The notes below the pieces were generated by a model. The model saw nothing but the letters and a program-made list of their open reading frames with translations. It searched no databases and was not told the DNA's origin. This document shows, in pieces, positions 57,702 through 64,000 of a DNA stretch of 64,000 nucleotides. Source of the stretch: a virus. A program made the position numbers and the translations under genes. The stretch spans positions 1 through 64,000 of the IMG/VR virus record IMGVR_UViG_3300017917_002969. One strand, 5' to 3'. Numbering within the stretch: the stretch's first letter is position 1; each line of letters begins with the position of its first letter.

Positions 57702-58310
57702 TTATTTTTTCTTTACATTTAATTTTCCTTCATTTATTAAAGTATTAACTGTTTTCTTTACCGTTTGTTCTGTTAGTGTTTTTACAAACATCTTAGCAAT
57801 CACTTCATTAACTCTTTTATCAATCATTTCGTTTAGTTCATCGACACTAATTGTAACCATACCAGACCCCCAATCTTGTTTTCTTGCACTTTCATTGATT
57901 TGTCTTGGTTGTTGAGTTGGTCTTTGAGCTGGTTTTTCAACCAAATCTTCTAACCCATCAAGACTAAACTTAGAAAATGACAATGAAGCTTTTGGAATTG
58001 GTTTTTTAAGCATAGCTTCTTTTACAATAGGTGGTAATTTAGAATTCATTACATCTTCCTCAGTATAATCTCTAACATTTTGTTCTTCATGCAAAGCATA
58101 TTTAGACATGTCTGGTGTGTGATATTCTGGCTCACGTTCGTCTCTTTCATCATAAATAGGTGTAGATGGTGCATATGTTGAGGACAATCCTTCAGTAACC
58201 CTATTAGCTTTTTTTTCTGGGAATTTCTCGTCCGCAGCTTTCATTATCTTTTTGGCATTACCTAAGATTGATTTAAGTTTATTAATATCTACTGGTGCTG
58301 GTGTATCCAT
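57702..58310 (-). CDS. Conserved phage structural-region protein
   Basis: 202 residues. N-terminal helix DINKLKSILGNAKKIMKAAD, a polar linker with PSTPIYDERDEREPEYHTPD, a MNSKLPPIVKEAMLKKPIPK segment, a Gln/Pro linker, and a C-terminal helical domain with ISVDELNEMIDKRVNEVIAK and FVKTLTEQTVKKTVNTLINE. The repeated helix-linker-helix layout suggests an adaptor or head-associated protein. No match I can name. Last gene of the transcript from the 60095 octamer. Confidence 0.6.
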   Translation of the reverse strand: MDTPAPVDINKLKSILGNAKKIMKAADEKFPEKKANRVTEGLSSTYAPSTPIYDERDEREPEYHTPDMSKYALHEEQNVRDYTEEDVMNSKLPPIVKEAMLKKPIPKASLSFSKFSLDGLEDLVEKPAQRPTQQPRQINESARKQDWGSGMVTISVDELNEMIDKRVNEVIAKMFVKTLTEQTVKKTVNTLINEGKLNVKKK

Positions 58311-58311
58311 A

Positions 58312-58761
58312 TTATATATTTGGTTTTTGTGGTGATTGTGTTTGATTTACGTTCACTTTTTTCAAAACTTGTGAAAAACTATTATCACCATCTTTATTAT
58401 ATTTTGGCAAATTTGCGTCAAAATCAGAAACTGGTCTAGCCCATCTAGCTTTTGTTGGGAACCACCCTTCTATTCTATCAAGTCTGAATATTTTCCAACC
58501 GTAACTTTCACCTTTTTTAGAAGCACCAAATATTTGATACGCTCTAATTGCTCTGTTACCAGCTTTAGTATATCCGTATTGATAAACTTGAATATATCTC
58601 TTGCTGGGTGGAACCCCTTCAAAATCTCGATATAGGATGTTAACATTATACTTTCCATCTATCGCAGCCTTAACCTTGTCTTCAGAAACGCTTTCAAAAA
58701 GAAAACGATTTCTTTCAACTTCTTCCAATATAAGTTCTTCGTATAGATTGTAAAGTTTCAT
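58312..58761 (-). CDS. WYL-like small protein with N-terminal amphipathic helix
   Basis: 149 residues. N-terminus MKLYNLYEELILEEVERN is a helix starting MK and containing an I-L-E at residues 11-13, loosely like the capsid tags but not basic. The body resembles a WYL-type beta-barrel: AAIDGKYNVNILYRDFEG, SKRYIQVYQYGYTKAGNRAI, RAYQIFGASK and WKIFRLDRIEGWFPT. WYL domains bind ligands or nucleic acid ends and often regulate; a stand-alone form in a late structural transcript is unusual. Function unknown. It abuts the gene downstream by one base. Confidence 0.6.
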   Translation of the reverse strand: MKLYNLYEELILEEVERNRFLFESVSEDKVKAAIDGKYNVNILYRDFEGVPPSKRYIQVYQYGYTKAGNRAIRAYQIFGASKKGESYGWKIFRLDRIEGWFPTKARWARPVSDFDANLPKYNKDGDNSFSQVLKKVNVNQTQSPQKPNI

Positions 58762-58767
58762 TTAAAA

Positions 58768-59151
58768 TTATATTACTACTTGACCAATGTTTAATGATGT
58801 GTTTGGATGTGTGTAGTCACTTCCAGCTATCTGTGAAGGACCATAACCCCACAAACCAGCATTAAGAATGATTTCTGGATTTCTACCAGAACCTCCATAT
58901 AGTGCTTGGTTACCATTTATATCATAATCACCACCTACACCACGATAATTGTAGATATCTAGATATTGTCCAGAACCCTTACCATAAACTGGTGTTGTTT
59001 GGTCAGATAACGCTCTTGTATGGGTAGCTGAATATTCGTTGGCTTGAGCAAAATTGTTATAAATGTTAGTTGGAATTAAGAATGCTCTTTGAGCGATAGC
59101 GGCTGCTTCCAAAGGTGTTTGTCCACCGTTATAAGGTACTCCTACTGGCAT
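58768..59151 (-). CDS. Small virion-type protein
   Basis: 127 residues, low charge and rich in Gly, Tyr, Asn: PVGVPYNGGQTPLEAAAIAQ at the start, NEYSATHTRALSDQTTPVYG in the middle, GVGGDYDINGNQALYGGSGR and a final beta-like NAGLWGYGPSQIAGSDY. Composition is that of a structural or decoration protein. I have seen similar short proteins in late operons of environmental myoviruses, without known role. Same transcript as 59605, 59154 and the genes downstream. Confidence 0.6.
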   Translation of the reverse strand: MPVGVPYNGGQTPLEAAAIAQRAFLIPTNIYNNFAQANEYSATHTRALSDQTTPVYGKGSGQYLDIYNYRGVGGDYDINGNQALYGGSGRNPEIILNAGLWGYGPSQIAGSDYTHPNTSLNIGQVVI

Positions 59152-59153
59152 GG

Positions 59154-59603
59154 TTATAAATTTTGTTTTTTGTTGTTATTCATGTATTCTATTAAATATC
59201 TAATTTCAGAAATTTCTTTTGTTAACCCCTCATTGTAAACTTCTTTATTAGACATTATTTTACGATTTATACTACCTTTTGTAATCTTAGGAACACCACC
59301 AACTTTTGTTGGGTTGGCATTATCTTTATCTTTTTGGTGAGTTTTTATGAATTGATTTTCTCTTCCAGCATCCATACCAATCTTTTTTTGTCTATAATTG
59401 GCTTCTTTGGCTGTTTTAACAAGATTTTCAACTTCTTTAAGTCTATTTTCACCACCTAATCGGTTATATTCTTCACAACCATTATTTGTTTCACAAGTTT
59501 CTTTGGCTTTTTTAAGTCTAGATAATTCCATAGCAAAAGCTTGGTGATTTTTCTCTTCACCATCTTTGGTTTTATGGATATCTTTGCTTATTTGTGAGTT
59601 CAT
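59154..59603 (-). CDS. Helical basic protein, unknown
   Basis: 149 residues, highly charged and helical: NHQAFAMELSRLKKAKETCE, CEEYNRLGGENRLKEVENLV, then a basic loop region and a C-terminal helix ISEIRYLIEYMNNNKKQ. Two Cys (about 36 and 43). No motif recognised. The gene stop is 2 bases from the next start. Probably a small structural or assembly protein by position. Confidence 0.55.
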   Translation of the reverse strand: MNSQISKDIHKTKDGEEKNHQAFAMELSRLKKAKETCETNNGCEEYNRLGGENRLKEVENLVKTAKEANYRQKKIGMDAGRENQFIKTHQKDKDNANPTKVGGVPKITKGSINRKIMSNKEVYNEGLTKEISEIRYLIEYMNNNKKQNL

Positions 59604-59604
59604 G

Positions 59605-60081
59605 TTAGATTTTTTTACTAGCTTGTTTTGCTTGAATGGCTTTTTTAAGTTCTTCTAGTTGTTTTTCTGTTAATTCAGCATCTGTTATAGTATCCAATAA
59701 TTTAGCAACTTTAGGATTGTAGTCTTTTGAAGTTACTTCAGAAGTTTTGCTTTTTTTAACTAGGTCTTCTATTTTTTCTTCAACAGCTTTTTTTGTCATT
59801 ATATTACCTTTTTTCTCAGATTCAAATGTTACGATACCACCTTGGCTTCTTCTACCACCATAACTATAAACAGCAAACCAAGGAATATTTTGTCTATAAA
59901 GACCAAAAACTACGTCTGAGGTTGTTGAAACACCTTTTTCATAGTCTGAATAGTCATTGTATGCTTTTTGTACTGGCCCTGTTTCAATTTCTGAATTACC
60001 ATTATATGGTTTATCATTACCCGTGGTATTGATATCTCCTCCAACAAGTTCTTCTAATTGTTTTTTATTCATTGTAGCCAT
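59605..60081 (-). CDS. Unknown protein heading a late transcript
   Basis: 158 residues from the ATG at 60081; another in-frame ATG lies three codons later. Polar N-terminus, then SDVVFGLYRQNIPWFAVYSY and GGRRSQGGIVTFESEKKGNI (beta-rich), followed by a helical Lys/Glu-rich C-terminus with TDAELTEKQLEELKKAIQAK. Not recognised. It is the first gene after the minus-strand octamer 60095-60102. Confidence 0.55.
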   Translation of the reverse strand: MATMNKKQLEELVGGDINTTGNDKPYNGNSEIETGPVQKAYNDYSDYEKGVSTTSDVVFGLYRQNIPWFAVYSYGGRRSQGGIVTFESEKKGNIMTKKAVEEKIEDLVKKSKTSEVTSKDYNPKVAKLLDTITDAELTEKQLEELKKAIQAKQASKKI

Positions 60082-60094
60082 AAATCGTTTTTCT

Positions 60095-60102
60095 TATAAA
60101 TA
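60095..60102 (-). promoter_or_regulatory. Late-type promoter octamer TATTTATA (minus strand)
   Basis: Plus-strand TATAAATA, 13 bases before the ATG at 60081. With the plus-strand octamer at 60119-60126 it makes a divergent pair only 16 bases apart. Confidence 0.65.
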
Positions 60103-60118
60103 TATTCAAAACGTAGAA

Positions 60119-60126
60119 TATTTATA
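60119..60126 (+). promoter_or_regulatory. Late-type promoter octamer TATTTATA
   Basis: TATTTATA preceded by AA, 16 bases before the tail-fibre ATG at 60143. Confidence 0.65.
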
Positions 60127-60142
60127 AGTAAACTCAGAAAAC

Positions 60143-61963
60143 ATGTCATTTATAACCAAATTAGACTTTTCAAGCAATAGACAAGTTAAACAATTCCCAG
60201 AAACCTTCACCGTTCTATCTGGTGGTACAAAATTTGGAGTACCATATAGTGGTTTGGCTACTGGACCAGACTTAACAACAACTGCTGTTACTCAAACATA
60301 TACAAACTTAGTAAGCACATTTTCTGGTAATACTGGAACAACAGTATTTTCTTGGTACGACCCTAACATGGCTTTAGGTGAACCTTACTTATCCGCAATT
60401 ACACCATCAACCAGTGCTATAACCCAAAATACTGGGGTAATCTTTACCGCAAATACATTAGGAACTACGATTGACGGCTATACCTATGCTATAGATTATA
60501 GTGGGGTTAGCTTTGACCTTGTTGGTTTGGCTATGATTGATTTAGGTGGTGGTAACTATAGTGGTAGTGTTCATACAAATACTTTAGAATATTATTCTGC
60601 TGGAACCATAGATTATAGTGGAAGAACAATATGGGTTGATGTATCTGGAATAACAAGAACTGAAGATTTGATAATTACAAATTCGCCAGTAGTTGGTTAT
60701 GTTTGGAAATGTGTTGATGGTGAAGGTAAAGGAGCTTGGGCTCCAGATGCATCAGGGAATACAACTTATTGGACGGCTGGAACACTTACAAATTCAATCA
60801 TACCAATAAATAATTCTTCTAAAAACAATAAATTAGGTATAAATATTGACCCTCAAACAGCCTTTGATTTGATGGCTACTGACGGTAGTGTACGATTATT
60901 GCTTTCTGAATCAATTGCTAGTAATGGTTTTACAACCAGTGGAACAACTTCTGGTTATACACAGATTGGTGTTACAACCAAATCAAACAATACTGGTGGG
61001 TTTGGTTTGTCTATTGGTAGTATAGGTAGTGAAGCGTCTATACCAACTTATGGGCAAACTGGAACAACTTTTATTTTTTCAAGCGGAGAAAGCAACGGGT
61101 TAAATATTATCAAAAATTCTGGGGCTCCATATACTAATAACGATAATTATATAAGATTTTATGCTGGTGGAAACGTTAGTACTATTATTAATGCGCACAT
61201 GCATATTCAAGGTAGTGGTATTACTCAAGGGTATATTGGTCTCAATACATTAACACCAACACAAAGAATTGATGTGAATGGTAGTGCAAGATTTAGAAGT
61301 GTTCAATCACTAGGTGGTGGGAGCGTCTCATTATATATTGATACTGATGGAACTTTATCTTTAACAGCATCAGATGAAAGATTAAAAGAAAATATAACAC
61401 CAATAACAAATGCGTTAGAAACCGTAAAATCATTAAAAGGTGTTAATTTTAATTGGAAAAGTAATGGACAACCTTCATTAGGTTTTATTGCACAAGATGT
61501 TAACTTAGTGGAACCAAAATTAGTATTTACCAACGAAAATACTGAAGAAAAATATATGGGTGTTAATTATGAAATAATAACAGCCCTTTTGGTAGAAGCC
61601 ATTAAAGAACTTACATCTGGCTCAACAGTTTCTGGTAATACATATCTTGAAACGCAGAGTATAATAGCTGAGGACAACAATATAGATTTAAACTATGGTG
61701 GAAACCAACAAACAGCTTTTGAGGGTGGTATCAGAGTATTACATGCATTAGGACAAGATTTATCTGCTGAATTACTTACGGATGAAGATGGAAATTGGAG
61801 AACAAATAATGATTTCAAACCGAAAGCAATTACTATACCAATATTTACACCATTAAATTCAACTGATAAAAGCGGAAACGTTGGAAATATAACAAGGGAT
61901 GAGGATTATTTATACGTTAAAACATCCGATGGTTGGAGAAGAAGTCGTTTAGAAAGTTTTTAA
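60143..61963 (+). CDS. Tail-fibre protein with internal S74 chaperone domain
   Basis: 606 residues. N-terminal virion-attachment part (about 1-60), beta-rich Gly/Thr/Ser repeats with YSGVSFDLVGLAMIDLGGGN, a stem-like middle, then an intramolecular chaperone of the peptidase S74 type: LTASDERLKENITPITNALE (about 409-428), VKSLKGVNFNWKSNGQPSLG, FIAQDVNLVEPKLVF and YEIITALLVEAIKEL. In characterised fibres the domain trimerises and cleaves itself before the Ser-Asp. Here about 120 residues follow it, ending in NITRDEDYLYVKTSDGWRRS, so it is not C-terminal. Host-binding appendage by analogy. Confidence 0.85.
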   Translation: MSFITKLDFSSNRQVKQFPETFTVLSGGTKFGVPYSGLATGPDLTTTAVTQTYTNLVSTFSGNTGTTVFSWYDPNMALGEPYLSAITPSTSAITQNTGVIFTANTLGTTIDGYTYAIDYSGVSFDLVGLAMIDLGGGNYSGSVHTNTLEYYSAGTIDYSGRTIWVDVSGITRTEDLIITNSPVVGYVWKCVDGEGKGAWAPDASGNTTYWTAGTLTNSIIPINNSSKNNKLGINIDPQTAFDLMATDGSVRLLLSESIASNGFTTSGTTSGYTQIGVTTKSNNTGGFGLSIGSIGSEASIPTYGQTGTTFIFSSGESNGLNIIKNSGAPYTNNDNYIRFYAGGNVSTIINAHMHIQGSGITQGYIGLNTLTPTQRIDVNGSARFRSVQSLGGGSVSLYIDTDGTLSLTASDERLKENITPITNALETVKSLKGVNFNWKSNGQPSLGFIAQDVNLVEPKLVFTNENTEEKYMGVNYEIITALLVEAIKELTSGSTVSGNTYLETQSIIAEDNNIDLNYGGNQQTAFEGGIRVLHALGQDLSAELLTDEDGNWRTNNDFKPKAITIPIFTPLNSTDKSGNVGNITRDEDYLYVKTSDGWRRSRLESF

Positions 61964-61966
61964 TAT

Positions 61967-64000
61967 ATGTCATTAATACGTGAAACCAAATTAAATCCTG
62001 TACCAATACAAACTGGATATGGTGTCCCATCACACATATCACCAGCTGGTTCTTTTTATTTTGACTTTAATACTGGTATTGAATATCAAAATAAAGACGG
62101 TGTTAATAATTGGGTTCAATTTTTTGATGGTACAAATAGGGCTACAGATGTGTATGTTACAGGTGGTACGTATTCGTCTGGTTCGGCCACATTTACCAAT
62201 AACACAGGTGGCACATTTAGTGTTACTGGATTTACAACTTCTGCTAGTCTTTTAGGTTCTTATTTACCACTTAGTGGTGGAACTGTAACTGGTAATACAA
62301 TATTCACATCTGGTTTAACGGCAAATACGCTAAACATAACTAATTATATTGATTTTAACACAGGTACAACAAACCCAACACCATTAGGTGGTAGAGTATT
62401 TTTTGATAATGGCACAAAGGCTTTAAGTTATTATGACATATTAGGAAGCAACGTACCGATTGCAATGGGACAACAGTTATATACTAGAGTTTATAACGCA
62501 ACTGGTTCACAAATAGATAAAGGTAAGGTAATTTCAATTACTGGTACATCAAATGGTTTACCTAGTGCTACGCTAGCTGTTAACACACATGCCATAAATT
62601 CTGCAAAACCAATTGGTTTGGCGGCAGAAAATATAGCTAACAATTCAGAAGGTTTGGTTTTAAATAATGGTATTTTAAGTGGTATCACGTTAAACACCTT
62701 TTCAAATGGTGATACATTGTATTTATCGGATACGGTACCTGGTGGTTATGTATCTACAACATCATCCTTGGCATTTACTGCAAGAACTAACGAAATTGGT
62801 TATGTTATCCAAACAGGAACAACTACTGGTAAGATTTATGTTAACATCAACAATGAAGATAGCAATCTTAGTTTAACTGATATTGAAAGAAATATTCTTG
62901 AGGGTAATGTCATATCAACTGGGACATATGCATTTACTGGTTTAACAAGAGTATCAAATACATTATTTTCTATTGCCACAATGAGTGGTTGGGTTGTTAA
63001 GAATACGAATGGGTATGCTACATTACCAGAGGTTATAAACGTTATTTATAGTGGTACAACTGGTATAACAACACCATATCTAACCACAGCTGACGCAACA
63101 TATGTTTTGATAACAAGTGCAGCAACTGTAACATTACAATCAACTTTTCCAACTCCACAAGAAAGAAGACAAAACATATATTTGGGTAAAGTAGTACATC
63201 CAAATAGAAGTACTATTCTAAATGTAAACAACACGGTAGATTTTGACGTTAGTCCGATGTCAGCACTTCGTGATATGTGGACATCATTTAAACTTATTAA
63301 TGTTGGTATTATACCTAGCGCAAATGGTGCAAACTTAAATATAAACACGTCAGCTGGTACACTTTGGGGTAACGGAATTGGATGGGTCACAAATCAGCTT
63401 AATCCTAATAGTGTTAGTTTATCTGGAAAATCACCAGCATCGTTTGCATATAGAACACAAACAGGTGGTACAGGAACAGAAACCACCACAATTGATACTT
63501 TAAATTATGATGTTGGTGGAGTTATTACAAATGTTCCAGGTGCTGGTAACTTTACAACGCAAAGAATTTATCAATTCCCGACTGGATTGGTGAGGATACA
63601 ATATGGTCAACATTATTATCCAACGTTAGCAAAAGCATTGGCTGAATTGCCAAATGAAACATTTGTTGAATACTCAAACAACAGAGATAATGGTATTCTT
63701 ATTGGTTATTTAACAGTAAAAGATGGAACAACAGATTTGTCAAATACCAACGATGCTATTTTTACATTTGTTTCTAAATTTGGTGAGGCTTTAGGTGGTA
63801 CAGCTGGTTTGTCAACAACAACACTTCAGCAAGCGTATGATAATAGTACAACACCAGAAATCATTATAAATGCAGCCTTAGATGGTTTAACCATAAAAAA
63901 CGGTACTGGAAATCCAGACGCAACAACACATTTATTGGAAGGGCAAAATACCGCTGGGGCTGTAACATCATTTATTACAGCTGCTGGCGGTTTTAGTGGT
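61967..64000 (+). CDS. Tail-fibre protein, incomplete at the right edge
   Basis: At least 678 residues, open at the end of the window. ATG at 61967, 3 bases after the stop of the S74 fibre gene. Begins SLIRETKLNPVPIQTGYGVP and SPAGSFYFDFNTGIEYQNKD, a pattern of fibre N-termini in Bacteroidota phages. Then SYLPLSGGTVTGNTIFTSGL, a typical fibre repeat, and GRVFFDNGTKALSYYD leading into a NATGSQIDKGKVISITGTSN / PIGLAAENIANNSEGLVL beta domain that recurs in phage appendage proteins. The later part is Gly/Thr/Asn-rich with no catalytic motif. The C-terminus and any receptor-binding tip are outside the window. Confidence 0.85.
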   Translation, partial: MSLIRETKLNPVPIQTGYGVPSHISPAGSFYFDFNTGIEYQNKDGVNNWVQFFDGTNRATDVYVTGGTYSSGSATFTNNTGGTFSVTGFTTSASLLGSYLPLSGGTVTGNTIFTSGLTANTLNITNYIDFNTGTTNPTPLGGRVFFDNGTKALSYYDILGSNVPIAMGQQLYTRVYNATGSQIDKGKVISITGTSNGLPSATLAVNTHAINSAKPIGLAAENIANNSEGLVLNNGILSGITLNTFSNGDTLYLSDTVPGGYVSTTSSLAFTARTNEIGYVIQTGTTTGKIYVNINNEDSNLSLTDIERNILEGNVISTGTYAFTGLTRVSNTLFSIATMSGWVVKNTNGYATLPEVINVIYSGTTGITTPYLTTADATYVLITSAATVTLQSTFPTPQERRQNIYLGKVVHPNRSTILNVNNTVDFDVSPMSALRDMWTSFKLINVGIIPSANGANLNINTSAGTLWGNGIGWVTNQLNPNSVSLSGKSPASFAYRTQTGGTGTETTTIDTLNYDVGGVITNVPGAGNFTTQRIYQFPTGLVRIQYGQHYYPTLAKALAELPNETFVEYSNNRDNGILIGYLTVKDGTTDLSNTNDAIFTFVSKFGEALGGTAGLSTTTLQQAYDNSTTPEIIINAALDGLTIKNGTGNPDATTHLLEGQNTAGAVTSFITAAGGFSG

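Noticed and set aside
1-64000. tRNA genes, CRISPR arrays, insertion sequences, integrase or attachment sites
   Set aside because: None seen by reading both strands; a covariance-model search for tRNAs would settle that part.

Overview
The window is a segment of a large, AT-rich, T4-related myovirus genome. The evidence is an ordered head-assembly block (terminase large subunit, portal, core-type proteins, prohead protease, acidic scaffold, gp23-like major capsid protein), a gp5-like baseplate OB protein, a gp55-like late sigma factor, PhoH, and tail-fibre genes with an S74 chaperone domain. The host is most likely a member of the Bacteroidota: start codons are preceded by A-rich leaders with no Shine-Dalgarno sequence, and three promoters have the form acTTG-N20-TATA[T/C]TTG, close to the TTTG/TAnnTTTG promoters of that phylum. 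No tRNA genes, CRISPR arrays or insertion sequences were seen. No gap between genes exceeds 200 bases.

Layout. 0.1-2.3 kb: thymidylate synthase broken in two by a GIY-YIG endonuclease gene. 2.4-12.5 kb: two membrane or exported proteins and a run of large, multi-domain, probably virion-associated proteins, one carrying an intein and two possibly joined by a frameshift. 12.5-25.2 kb: packaging and head genes, with a LAGLIDADG intein in the terminase and an HNH intein in the portal. 25.2-27.3 kb: three genes whose products share an 11-residue N-terminal tag ending in L-[KR]-E, two of them with ADP-ribosyltransferase-like domains. 27.3-32.2 kb (minus strand): baseplate and tail genes. 32.2-36.8 kb (minus): late sigma factor, two glycosyltransferases, a degenerate HAD protein and PhoH. 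36.8-52 kb (minus): a carbohydrate cluster that makes GDP-L-fucose (gmd, fcl) and UDP-galactofuranose (glf), with about a dozen glycosyltransferases including two GT11 fucosyltransferases and a GT17, and two methyltransferases. 52-55.7 kb (minus): nucleotide metabolism, with a degenerate HD protein, dUTPase, and an IMP dehydrogenase/GMP reductase broken by an endonuclease gene and rejoined by a split intein. 55.7-60.1 kb (minus): a glycosyltransferase and small structural-type proteins. 60.1-64 kb: two tail-fibre genes, the last running off the window.

Expression. Two promoter classes can be read. An octamer TATTTATA (or TATTTATT), usually preceded by A, lies 3-60 bases before the first gene of almost every structural operon on both strands. 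It is the best candidate for the late promoter used by the gp55-like factor encoded here. The second class is the host-type promoter described above. Rho-independent terminators close several of the operons.

Most interesting features: (1) the promoter-plus-tag module fused to two different effector-like proteins beside the capsid gene, which looks like a T4-type capsid-targeting signal for injected proteins; (2) two genes of nucleotide metabolism, each fractured by a homing endonuclease gene that has its own late promoter, one rescued by a split intein and the other with no visible rescue; (3) three further inteins in head-region genes; (4) a parS-like perfect palindrome; (5) a possible frameshift at a run of ten A.
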